This document shows, piece by piece, positions 1-9,384 of a stretch of 14,981 bases of DNA. Position 1 is the stretch's first letter, and every line of letters begins with the position of its first letter. The stretch lies in the NCBI GenBank assembly GCA_029747585.1, contig JAPEVF010001037.1, forward strand, positions 1 through 14,981, written 5' to 3'. The DNA is from Pleurotus djamor. Taxonomy: Eukaryota > Basidiomycota > Agaricomycetes > Agaricales > Pleurotaceae. A program made the position numbers and the translations under genes. The notes below the pieces were generated by a model, which was not told where the DNA came from, ran no database searches, and worked only from the letters and a program-made list of their open reading frames with translations.

Positions 1-242
1 GAGTGTCGAAAAGATTAGAATNCTGTAATATACACGAGTAGATTCATACGAGATGCAAAACCAAAATTCAAGAGATATGACGACTCGAGTCTAAACTAGT
101 GGTAGACCATCAATCCTTGATCCTACTGAAGGGTTAGTGTCATGGAGGAGGATCCAACGAAATGACGAACGATTGTCTTGAGGTTCGTGGGGTCGAACTT
201 CATCCGATCGAAGTGAGGGTGGTCAGGCGTAGCTTTTTCGAT

Positions 243-1056
243 TCATCCATTTCCCTCCGGCTCGATGTACACAACATACATGGGCTTATGCTCAAAGTCG
301 TAAGCATAGATGAGTGCACGCGGATCAGACCAAAACATTGATCGAATTCCTCGTCTATAAGACAAACGAGATAAGTGAGTAAAATACGAATGATGAGAAT
401 GGAATAGTTTAAAAAGAAATGTTCGAAACGTCGACTTGAAGCATGGTGTACGAAAAGCCTTCTAGCCCGTCACGAGCGACGTAGTCTACAGGCAGAAGAG
501 CGCAACTGTGACAGTCTGACACGGCTCGAGATCAAGATTTCAGGGTAAAGGAAAGAGAACGAACAAGTTCTCGAGAAGCGATGCGACAGGGTCGACCAAC
601 AGGGTAAGTGAACCATGGAGTGTGAGGCAGGTATGAGATACGAGTAAGTCATCGAGTAGGAATGATAGAGGCGAGGTGATAACGGAACGACGTAAAGTGT
701 AGAGGTGGCGAAAGGGTATAGCGGAGTGGATGTCGATGAACGGTGGTGCGGAAAGAGAAAGAAAAAGGATATGATATGGCTACTCACTGAACGACCAGGT
801 AGTCACACGTAATATCTCGACGAAGCTCATCCTCGAACAACTTCAAGGCCGTCTTCAAGATTGCTGCTGCGTCCGTATCGAGGAAGATGTCATTGGTAAA
901 GTAATAGCTCTGCTTCATATCCTCTGTAACTCCAGAGTCATCGCGGCACGGCCTGCTCATGAATGGCGTCGGATCTTCCATGTAGAAGCGCTATTGTATG
1001 AGAAGGATCCATCAGCTAAACTCTCGGGCGTTGAATGCAGTTTCATTCACCATCAT
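243..1056 (-). CDS. Small four-exon gene model, unknown function
   Basis: I do not recognise this protein. The model has exons 1051-1056 (ATG ATG), 788-990, 452-505 and 243-354, giving 124 residues with an unbroken frame. Supporting signals are a 60-bp first intron (GTGAAT to AATAG), a good GTGAGT donor at 787, a CACAG acceptor at 506 and a TTATAG acceptor at 355. The best coding stretch is exon 2, with MEDPTPFMSRPCRDD near its start and an amphipathic stretch near LKLFEDELRRD. The last exon ends in PMYVVYIEPEGNG. Weak points are the 282-bp second intron, the poor GTACAC donor of the third, and the very short first exon; an upstream exon in the same frame (about 1057-1086) could replace the start. 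Skipping exon 3 also keeps the frame. It may be a small lineage-specific gene or a gene fragment. No domain, signal peptide or membrane segment is seen. Confidence 0.4.
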
Positions 1057-2435
1057 CCTTTCAATGTCTCTGTGAGTTCTTTGATTCTGTATGAGTAGTG
1101 ATAGGAGAGGTGATAGTGGTCAAGGTTGAAGAGAGATTGGACTCCCATCAGACTTTTATTTTCCTTCGTTTGTGCATGCGTGCGTCGACGACCGACACGT
1201 CGACTAAAGTATATTCAAACTAATTTTCAGGAATTAACCATGGTGCCAGTACAGCGTAAGCTACACAAGAGCCAGTCGCATCTCTTCACGCTGGTGTTTA
1301 AGTACATATTTCTCAGATGATAGCTAGTTATTGGCGGGATCGTCGGGAAACCAAAAATGCACATATGACGGCGGGCGTCGCTGATTGCCTAATTGGGAAC
1401 ATACGCTCATGAGCCGGATGAAGTAATTTCTAGATGGTTACACATAGGTGTAGATATCAGTTCGCGATCAATTCTCGCCTCGACAAAACATTGATAATGC
1501 GTATGTCTTTGACTGCTTAGGCGGATAAAGATGCGACAAACATTTATGATCGAAATTGATCCGTTGTCGCGTGGCATTTGCTTCCGTTCCGGTGCCTTAT
1601 GATGTCATAAGGGTTGAACGATCAGTTTCTCAATAAGTAGGTGTCAGTAACCACGGAATTCAAGTCGGCTCAAGCTCGTCGTTGAGAAGTTCGAGGTTTT
1701 TGTATCAAAATGACTTGCCCGGCCACAGAGCTATATCCACATGAGAAGTTGATTTTTAGATACTAGTACATATTACCGTTAACGTACAATCTTTTAGCGG
1801 TCTCTTTCCCTCAACTCCCGTATCTCGTGAGTCTTGAGATGATTACCGCCTTACAAATCGTCCGAAGCTGGTATTCAATCACTCCTAGTAGTCTGGTGAA
1901 GTTTTCGTTGAGAACGTCGGCAGTCAACAAGTGTAAAATCAAGGACTAAACGAACGTTGTAGAAATCTCCGTGCCTTCAGGATACGCATTAACGGCTGCG
2001 TTAATAAACATTCCCAATCAACGTTGAATCTCGAATATGATGTTGTATCGTCTCAAATCCCCTCCTAGATGGCTTTCTCGACAGGATGGCGCGCACATAG
2101 CCGTCTTCCACACGACATCTCAGATTCCTCACATTGATTATCAACTTGCGTCTCTTTGGTCATCTTTTGCGATATCTAAACTTGTCGGTTAGGAACCGGC
2201 GCGTATCCATTTACTCTGTCTTCTTTGTCTGTATAATCAGGATACTTGGTGCAATTACGTTGTTGAATTTTTTTGGGTTCTACGGGAACGTGTAACACAG
2301 CGGCGAGTATATGCTTTTCATAGGACAAAGTATAAAGGCCGAAAGAGATGTAAGTATCAAGTGGAAATTCGTGTATCATTTTCCATGATGCCATTGATCA
2401 ACGCCCACTTCCCGATTACCCATCAACTTCTCACG
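1057..2435. other. Intergenic, no gene supported
   Basis: About 1.4 kb in which neither strand gave an open stretch that could be joined by convincing splice sites. The longest reading frames lack coding character and flanking introns. It holds a perfect 8-bp inverted repeat around a TGATGTCA core at 1595-1612, which resembles a bZIP/CRE-type site but is unproven. Confidence 0.5.
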
Positions 2436-3218
2436 TCACGCTCGCATTTGATGATGATGATGGGTTGTCGCTGCAGGGCTATTAGCTGTATAATAGAAGG
2501 TAAGGTATTGCATGACAATGAGAAAGTATATCGATATACCTGAGGAGAGTGACGAGGTCGATTGAATCTTGTTAACAAGAATGGTATCGCTTTTGGTCCT
2601 AATATTTCATGCGAGTCGCGTTAAGCCTGAGCGGCGTCGAATATCACTATGCTCACCTCTGACGACGTCGTATGATTCTATAGATAAGCCACCCAGCCAT
2701 ACCGAGAATGAGGGCTCCGGCGATTCCTATCAAGCCGTACAGCAGGACCCATTCAAATGTGCTATTCTTGGCCGACGATCTAGCATAGTCTCCGTACCCT
2801 TGAGTCGCAGCCTCTCGAGCATTCATGGTCACGTAACAGGTATAAGAGAGGCGCGGCGGCGAAGTGGATGTATGAAGAGCTAGTTATAAATTTGCGTCGC
2901 GGACTACTTTTATATATATACAGGTACAATGGAATTCGGAAACGATGAATATACCTTTTACGGATGACCGTTTCTGCGTGCTACCTCCATATGGTTGGTT
3001 GTCGCTACCGCCGTACGATGACTGATAAACATTAGACCTCGGTTGGATACAAGAATGCCGTGATCAAGGGTATCACGTACCTCTGTGGTGCCATGCCGTA
3101 AACCATTGACGATAGGGAAATCGTCGAGCAAATTTATTGAAGGGTTCGACGATATTGGTGAGAAGGTGAATAGGAGAAAAATGGGTTGGCCAATAATACC
3201 AAAAAATGGACGTCGCAT
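2436..3218 (-). CDS. Single-pass membrane protein, five-exon model
   Basis: The specific family is not recognised. Exons are 3081-3218, 2955-3021, 2657-2879, 2540-2598 and 2436-2470, giving 173 residues in one frame. Introns are 59 bp (excellent GTACGTG donor), 75, 58 (GTGAGC donor, CTTAAC branch point) and 69 bp. The solid part is the third exon onwards: a long hydrophobic helix starting FEWVLLYGLIGIAG and ending GMAGWLIY, then a basic stretch RIIRRRQR. That is a typical stop-transfer helix with a cytosolic tail. The tail is Ser/Thr rich and ends with four histidines and QMRA. Upstream of the helix is a Gly/Tyr/Ser segment containing SYGGSDNQPYGGST. The first exon (MRRPFFGIIGQPIFLLF) could be a signal peptide, but the true start may lie further upstream. 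If the GTGAGC donor is not used, a TGA stops the protein just after the basic tail. Confidence 0.55.
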
Positions 3219-4579
3219 GGCCGTCTTCCCTTCATTCCTATGTAGTAGACATCCAAACTAAGAGAACCAAGAAAGTGGGTGACGACAGTTTGTCTGTGTA
3301 GTACACGGAGCGAAGGGCGAGGCGGGCATGGTCGGGACATTTCTGTGGGTTATGACAATAAACTTAGGAGGGCTGCGGGCAAACAGATATGAATGTGGAG
3401 AGGGGACAAAGATGTAATGACGCAGAGTTGAGAATGTTAAATAGCAAGCTATGGTCGTGACACATCCTAACAGTTTCCTGTCTTCAATGTGATGATCTAT
3501 GGGGTGGGGTACACCTGATGCGACGATCTCCCAATTTGCGTCTACCTAGAGGTCGTAACGGTATCAATATTACCATATTGGCTGTATTCGAATAAGTCCA
3601 ATATTTATTGTGGACATAGCATCCTCGTGTAGGATAACTTAAATTACAAATTACCAGGCAAACCGCAAGTCGCCACTTGAAATTATATTGCATTTACTTT
3701 TGGGGATTCTGCTCTAAGCTACTATAGCATCCGATCAATGCATGTCATCGGAGTAAGTGTTTCACCGAGCAAGAAGCGAGCAACACAAGCTTGAAATGGC
3801 GAACAACTGGAAAATTGGAACACTTCGATGTGCACGTTGAATGTGGTGTCTCTTCGATCTTCGCCTATCACCGTGACCTATCACATATAAGTCAGACTTG
3901 CCACTAGTGAATACCTTGAAACGTGATTACTCTATAACACCACAATCTTGATGTAAAATAAAAACAGTTTACGTATATGACAAGTCCGTCCATCGGACGC
4001 CGGACGGATCATCTGTTTCCTCTTTTGAACTTGTTCTATCATAACAAGCGTTTTCTAATTTCTTGCTTCCTTGACCTCACTGAGTTATCAACCACTCTTT
4101 CAAGGGAGAGAAATCATATATCGGAAAGATTGCTCATTGTATAGTGTCTACAAAAGGTGCAGACACATGCGGCAATCTGGGGCGCTACAAGTCAGTTGTC
4201 GGATTTAACGGTATGAATGATCCCAAAGAGATAACACAACCTTTTAAACCCATGGGAATGGAAGATTCGAGCCTCAATTCTGATAAGAATATACCCGAAG
4301 ATGGTTGTCTTGGGGAGCGTCCATACCAGTCACTATATAGAAAAGGACTAGTTCATTTCCGCTACACCGCATAAGATAGAATACGTACACTATCACCTTA
4401 AGGGACCAAGGTATGATCGCTTCGTGGCTACCCTTTTCTACCCTGCGCGATCGAAACGATGCAAAAGTATGCTTGGGTACGGCGGAGAACTTAATGGAGA
4501 GGTCTCTTGCTGGTTGAAGCTTGAAGGACGGATGCGGACGGGACCTGCTTCATGCTCGACCCCGCAGTGTTTACATGTG
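3219..4579. other. Intergenic, no convincing gene
   Basis: About 1.36 kb without a supportable gene. A 69-codon minus-strand frame at 3484-3693 begins with a weak signal-peptide-like stretch (MQYNFKWRLAVCLVICN) but has no supporting introns or poly(A) site. A plus-strand frame at 4144-4374 starts at GTG and is unsupported. A short hairpin with TCCGTCC/GGACGGA arms lies at 3985-4008. Confidence 0.45.
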
Positions 4580-4703
4580 TTAGTAAGAACTGAGTAAATT
4601 CTTGAGGTTCCGCGTTGGACCCCCTAACTGGAAGTAGTCAACCGACGATCCGGGACTATCCCAAGCTGCACGATTCCCAGCCGCCATCACTGGTTGGACC
4701 CCA
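4580..4703 (-). other. Possible alternative last exon of the 4768-5526 gene
   Basis: A pyrimidine-rich acceptor (CTTCCTTTTTTCTGCAG) precedes a 41-codon open stretch ending in TAA, with natural-looking composition (contains VMAAGNRAAWDS and DYFQLGGPTRN). Splicing from a weak GTTGGA donor at 4798 (95-bp intron) would join it in frame to the neighbouring gene at LFQ and replace its last residues with a 40-residue tail. Against this, the neighbouring frame has its own stop and an AATAAA 37 bases beyond it. It could instead be an isolated exon or chance. Confidence 0.3.
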
Positions 4704-4725
4704 CTGCAGAAAAAAGGAAGCATAA

Positions 4726-4731
4726 TTTATT
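4726..4731 (-). terminator. Poly(A) signal AATAAA
   Basis: AATAAA on the minus strand, 37 bases past the stop codon at 4768, the expected place for cleavage and polyadenylation of the 252-residue gene. Confidence 0.5.
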
Positions 4732-4767
4732 CAAGTGACACATTGGTACACAGTTGATATAATGCAG

Positions 4768-5526
4768 TCAATGTAGTTCAAAGAGATTAGCTTCCAACCA
4801 TTGGAAGAGCTGTGTGTCTAGAGGATTTGTACTCCACGTATTGATTTTAGAACCTGTCTTTGACCAGTCGCGGAAAACCATATCAGCTTCTGGCTTGTCC
4901 AAGTACACATCAGCCCTGCGAAACCACATGCTGACCCATGCGTTCACATCTTCATCGTAATCCCTTTCTCTGAACCCAACGACCAAATTGACATGCCCAT
5001 CGCTCAGGTCTCTAAGTCCCTGGACGGAACCAAACCCATAGAAAGGATGGACAAGAGTCGAGCCCCCGTGTACAACATTCATAGACCCATGTGGTCGTGC
5101 AAAAATTTCTCCCTCGAAAGGATGGCGGCTGATGGTTGACAGGGATAAAGGTACCGTGTTACGGTTAGGGTCGAAAATTATCACTGTCGTCGTTCGTTTT
5201 TGCTTAGATCCATCCAGATAGAGATAATCCATCTGAAGCTCCCTGTCGGTTCGAGGAGAAAGTGCGATTGGGATGCTGAACTCCTTGAAAGCATAAGAGA
5301 TTTTGTCGTCAGTGTTGGTGGTAGACAATCCTTGAGAGGTGTCATAAGCGTCGATAGTGACGGAAGATGCTGACTCTTGTCGTATTTCATGGTAATCGAC
5401 TTTTCGAAATGTCGACCCAATATAAGGGAGATCAAGGGCACGAATATTACGAGGGAGGATGGTAATTGGAATAAGATTCATAGCGTCGACGTAGGCGGAA
5501 TGTTTTTTGTTGTGTGAATAAGCCAT
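4768..5526 (-). CDS. Intact single-exon gene, 252 aa, unknown function
   Basis: I do not recognise the family. The frame is uninterrupted for 252 residues from ATG (MAYSHNKKHSAYVDAM), the longest clean open frame in the window, and the leader is rich in CA and C, as is common in basidiomycete genes. There is no signal peptide or membrane helix, so a soluble intracellular protein is likely. The C-terminal half is rich in aromatic and acidic residues: GGSTLVHPFYGFGSVQGL at about 155-172, NLVVGFRERDYDEDVNAW near 181-198, and W/D-rich MWFRRADVYLD. The alternation of short beta-like stretches suggests a beta-rich fold, but that is inference only. A TATA-like site lies about 60 bases upstream and AATAAA 37 bases downstream. 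An alternative spliced C-terminus is possible (exon at 4580-4703). The next gene upstream runs the other way. Confidence 0.75.
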   Translation of the reverse strand: MAYSHNKKHSAYVDAMNLIPITILPRNIRALDLPYIGSTFRKVDYHEIRQESASSVTIDAYDTSQGLSTTNTDDKISYAFKEFSIPIALSPRTDRELQMDYLYLDGSKQKRTTTVIIFDPNRNTVPLSLSTISRHPFEGEIFARPHGSMNVVHGGSTLVHPFYGFGSVQGLRDLSDGHVNLVVGFRERDYDEDVNAWVSMWFRRADVYLDKPEADMVFRDWSKTGSKINTWSTNPLDTQLFQWLEANLFELH

Positions 5527-5580
5527 ACAGGAGTGGTTTGGATTGGTAGTGGCTTTCGTGAGCTTCAGGCCGTATAAAAA

Positions 5581-5590
5581 GCATATACAC
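5581..5590 (-). promoter_or_regulatory. Putative TATA element
   Basis: GTGTATATGC on the minus strand, about 55-65 bases before the ATG at 5526 and followed by a C/A-rich leader. Spacing suits a core promoter for the 252-residue gene. Confidence 0.35.
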
Positions 5591-5611
5591 TCGTGGGCCG
5601 CGTCGTGCCTC

Positions 5612-5673
5612 TTGTGAGACTCTTTGCCTATATTAGGGAAACATCCATAAATTCACAAAGAGTCCAAGCACAA
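5612..5673. repeat. Imperfect inverted repeat upstream of the 252-aa gene
   Basis: Arms TTGTGAGACTCTTTG and its near complement CAAAGAGTC...CACAA, with a loop of about 29 bases and a small asymmetry in the right arm. It lies 86-147 bases upstream of the start codon. It might be a promoter operator-like element or chance; no function can be assigned. Confidence 0.35.
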
Positions 5674-6513
5674 TATCCACATCGTGGAAGACTACGGGTA
5701 GTCAAACTTTAAATGACTGAAGGCGCTCAGTTCTCGGGTTTCCTTGGTCAAAGTCTAATCACAATTGGTAGCGCTATGTTTGGGTACCCTGGCGGCAAAC
5801 TTTGTCGGAGGGTTCGCCCACGCTTAGCCTTCACGTAGTCGGACTAAGGGGATCGTTGACAAGAGTAAAGAACACATCTTGTGTAGATTAACTGTTAATG
5901 AGCTGATCTTAAATTGGATATCGTTGCCGTCGCTGACGTCGAATATACTCGTTCTCGGAATCTTTTTAGGCCGACAGGATAGATATTAGCATAGAATATA
6001 CCGTTACGACTGGCTCTGATACATTTCCGAGTACTGTACAATATATATTATTAGAAGGATACATGCTGTACTACTAACAATCCATACTGTTCATTATAAT
6101 GTGATACATCCGTCGTGAACTGACATCACTGTTCAAACGTTCATGAGTAACTTAAACAGATCTTCGATCTCATGTTCAGTCTCCAAGTTGTAAATGGGTT
6201 TAGATCTCAGCGAATAGGTGACGATTAAGGATCATCAAGTTGTGGAACACTTAAGCGAATTCTTGATTTATCCAGGTCTTCTAAACACTGCGTCGGCCCT
6301 TCACGTGTAGATCTACTTACGATGNCCCCCCTGAATTTTCCAAGGTCGCCGTGTCCTAGAGAATCGAACAGCTTAAATACCCGCCGCGTTCATCGATTCT
6401 CCAGGAACCTACTCGCCTCCATGAACGAACTCAACGGTGGCACGACAGAAGTGGGTGCTGTGCTTTTGCTGACCGTCAGTACCGTCTATGCTAATACACG
6501 GTTCATCTAGGAT

Positions 6514-7777
6514 ATGAGGGAAGTCCCTGAGGTGCGAAGCTTTCTAATTTACTTTTTTAAGACCTTCACCATAATATCGATTTCAAGGCATCTTTCCTAG
6601 GTGTTATGAATGCCTCCTACGACATCGTATACCGAATCCTCGGCTCTCTTTCATTCATCTCGCTGGCTTGTCTCAGCCAAACTAGCTGGCCGTTCTACGA
6701 ATATGTTGTCTGCTACCATAGGCAACATCGTCATTTATCCGCCTTACTTTCGCCATATATCTCGCCTTCCCTCATCCCCTCGTTCTACCACTTGCAATCG
6801 TCGACCGGTTTCCTCATCGGCGGTCCGCTAGCCTTCGACTACATATTCTGGCGCACGGCTGAACATAGAAACCCATTTTCGGAGCGGGAGTCTCTTCACT
6901 TATACGCCAACCACCTCGACGTCGTGAAAATAGGGAAATGGCTACATCAACACGGTTTCAAATTACGTATGCCTCAGTTCCGAGGCTACAGCATACCCGA
7001 AATCTATTATCATCAGCTGCATCGCATTTATACTGGAATCGTATGCTCGTATCCTTCTGCTCTTTCCTCGGATCACACGTTCGCTGGTGTCGTTCTCCGT
7101 GACAACCATCTACCAGCCCTACAACACATAGAGGAGATGACGGGGCTGTTTCCGCGCATCAAGTACAAACCCATCACATTTATATTCATTACGCCCAACA
7201 ATCGGAGGGTCTACTTGTATGGCTCAATACATGGCGCATTAGCGGGCGTTTTGAACGAAGACTCAAGTAAGTCATGTTCTTGCCATGTTGTATTTTAGCT
7301 GCTGAAATTACATGAAGCTTGTCGAATGAATTTCATATCTTCCCGTTACGCGTATAGCTTATTTGCGCGGGAGATCTACGGTTGTCAAACCACCTTGATC
7401 TTGAACGCTTCATATAGTGCATACCAGCGCATAAAAGCTAGGTATGATTCAAAGGGCTGGGAAAGCATCTGGAGGGAATCGGCTGCTCACGAACAAGGTA
7501 TATTCGCATCGGGCATCCATCACCTGAAGGGTGCTTCATGTCTCCGGGTCCAGCTGGATATTCAATCGCCACCGGGGCAACGCGACGACGCGAGACTGGA
7601 AGATAGCTGCTTCTACCTTGGTTTCTCTCCCTGGATAGGTGGTTCGGGCTACATGCTTTTTGACCCGTTCATCGTCTTCCGCTACTTTTCTCCCTACATA
7701 TTGATACTGATCCGATCTTTTTCTTTGTAGATGGGTTCGGTACGATACACCAAGCAGTAAGAAATACTACCTTATGA
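6514..7777 (+). CDS. F-box-like expanded-family protein, copy 1
   Basis: Four exons, 6514-6531, 6588-7266, 7318-7638 and 7731-7777, give 354 residues in one frame. Introns are 56 bp (phase 0, AAG acceptor), 51 bp (phase 1, GTAAGT donor) and 92 bp (phase 1, TTTGTAG acceptor). The N-terminus (YDIVYRILGSLSFISLACL) looks like a degenerate F-box helix pair. Next comes LQSSTGFLIGG, then SLHLYANHLDVVKIGKWL. The end of the domain has ALAGVLNEDSTCRMNF and AYSLFAREIY. This order resembles a family that I recall as heavily expanded in Agaricomycetes, in which a GS-x-AL-x-FF motif is followed by DLDLYV, suggesting a nucleotidyltransferase-like fold. That assignment is from memory. Here SLHLYA stands where the acidic motif is expected, so catalysis is doubtful. 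A shorter start is possible at 6606. The convergent neighbour at 7951-9167 is a paralogue. Confidence 0.65.
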
Positions 7778-7950
7778 CTTGATATATCAACCATGGTCCC
7801 TTCGTTGAGAGCCCTGACGTATCTATGTTTGCATCACGTTTGTCATTACGGATACAGATTTCTACGATGAAACTACGTCTACTGTTCGAGAAGTCTAAAG
7901 TGTGTTCCGTTCGTAATGGCGAACAAACCATTTGTGAGGATAACCGCCAA

Positions 7951-9167
7951 CTATGGTAAGGGTGCGGTCGGTCTAAAATAGGCTAAAATCGACGAATCAA
8001 ACATTCTTTTACCACTAGAAGCATTACTTGATATGAGACAGGTTATTATATGATATTGAGATAGGAAGTAAAACTTACTTTACTGGGAAAACAATACCAG
8101 GGTGACCTCGCCTCAATTTTTCATCGGTAAAAGTAAGTAGAAACCGCTTTGATTGTATGTTGATATCATGATCGTCAACACGGCCGATGTCGCGGCACTG
8201 TGAGTCAATAGCAACTCGTAGACAATCGCGGCCTTTGCTCAATTGACGAATACCAGGTCTGAAAGCATCATATCGTATACATTCACCCGCCACGGTGAGT
8301 TCGCGCCACCAAAACAGAGTACCGTCAGGATACAGATCTTCAAAGATTAAATGCTGAGCGTGCATCACGAGTACCAGGCGACGCTTCAACGTCTCACTTG
8401 GGAAAAGGCTGTAGACGTGTGTTGCAGTCGCAAAATTCATCATACACGCTTAATTCAAAACCATGAGCGTTTGTACGGCGTTCAACTAGAAGTGGATTGG
8501 CTTACTTAAAGGCATGCTTAAAATCCCTGCTAAAGCGTTCTTGACACAGGTATATATGATCAATTGTCGACCTGAAGGCGTCATAAAGCGATATACTGTC
8601 CGGAGATGACATCGCAGCCAATGATTGTCTCTAGGAGTAGAAAATGCATCAATTTCAACTGCCAAAGTCTTAGAATATGATTGATAGACCCTTACGTCTT
8701 CATAATAAGCTCGCATTTGCTTGACTCGAGCCATCTGAGAACGCGTTGTATATATTCGCGACGAACGAAAAAATGAAGGGGTGTGCATTCATCAAGCGTG
8801 ATACGCCAGTCGATGGATTTCAGGATCGCGACGCCTCCAATAAGTAGACCTGTACGAGCTTGTAGTTGACGAAGAGTTGCAATATTTTCTGGTGTTATAT
8901 ACTGCGCAAGCAACTTGTCCAGGTTACGATGTTTCTTCAGATATCGTCGAACAATATCGCAGATCGTAAAACAAGTCTGCGCCAACGCCATCATCCGATG
9001 AATAGATGTACGCTGTAAAATTCCTTCTTGGAGGTCATATGAATTCAGAAAGATTTCGGTAAAACGATTTGGGGGGAGGATAGCAACACGATGGTACAAC
9101 GGCTTAGAGATAGATAGGTTAGCTGAAATCAAAGAAATAAAAACGTGAGCACGCTTACTTCGCACAT
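7951..9167 (-). CDS. F-box-like expanded-family protein, copy 2
   Basis: Five exons, 9159-9167 (ATG TGC GAA in a CCACCATG context), 8696-9102, 8506-8630, 8079-8448 and 7951-8014, give 324 residues. Introns are 56 bp (phase 0, CTAAC branch point, AAG acceptor), 65, 57 (phase 1, AAG acceptor) and 64 bp. If the last intron is retained, translation stops at 8075 (304 residues); its GTAAGT donor itself forms that stop. The N-terminus AILPPNRFTEIFLNSYDL is F-box-like. LQARTGLLIGG, PLHFFVRREYIQRVLRWL, ALAGILSMPL and TCMMNFATATHVYSLF line up one-for-one with the convergent plus-strand gene. Compared with that copy, about 45-50 residues are missing between the WL helix and TVYRFMTPSG. PLHFFV replaces the DLDLYV expected from my recollection of the family, so it may be non-catalytic. 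The protein is probably soluble, acting as an adaptor or regulator (inference). Confidence 0.65.
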
Positions 9168-9384
9168 GGTGGAGCAAACTTGACAGTATACCACGTCAAA
9201 CTGTGAAAATGTGGGAGAGAGTACAGGTACTGCAGTGTCGAGCACACAAGGACTTATGGAAGAAAGGATGACTTTTTGTCTTACCTTTTATACGACTTAT
9301 ATCGCAGTAGCTGGATATGCATCACGAGCTTTTCGTAGCACTTCCAAACTGTTGCGGACCGTCTATCATTGACTGGACGTAAGC

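Larger units (their letters stand above)
5527..6513. other. Intergenic region between divergent genes
   Basis: About 1 kb separating a minus-strand gene from a plus-strand gene, so it should carry both promoters. It holds a TATA-like site and an inverted repeat near 5600, a 41-codon plus-strand frame at 5713-5838 (MTEGAQFSGFLGQSL...) with no other support, an AT-rich stretch with TATATATTATTA near 6043, and a 9-bp inverted repeat (GAGAATCGA/TCGATTCTC) at about 6359-6402. One unresolved base lies at 6325. Confidence 0.45.

Noticed and set aside
470..787. 105-codon minus-strand frame rich in Ser, Phe and Tyr
   Set aside because: It starts inside the intron next to a good GTGAGT donor and reads pyrimidine-rich intronic DNA; composition is that of a translated C/T tract.
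1595..1612. Palindrome around TGATGTCA as a bZIP site
   Set aside because: A single short site far from any supported promoter; it is noted only in the intergenic entry.
2176..2394. 72-codon minus-strand frame
   Set aside because: No flanking splice sites or poly(A) signal supported it, and composition is equivocal; it could be revisited with transcripts.
2569..2883. 104-codon plus-strand frame
   Set aside because: It is antisense to the membrane-helix exon, which has far better coding character and introns.
3484..3693. 69-codon minus-strand frame with signal-peptide-like start
   Set aside because: The only support is a short hydrophobic N-terminus; the rest looks random and no splice continuation was convincing.
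4144..4374. 76-codon plus-strand frame
   Set aside because: It begins with GTG, has no promoter or intron evidence and no recognisable motif.
6322..6510. 62-codon plus-strand frame, and an opposing minus-strand exon-like stretch
   Set aside because: Both strands are about equally open here, an unresolved base lies at the start, and neither joins to a neighbour.
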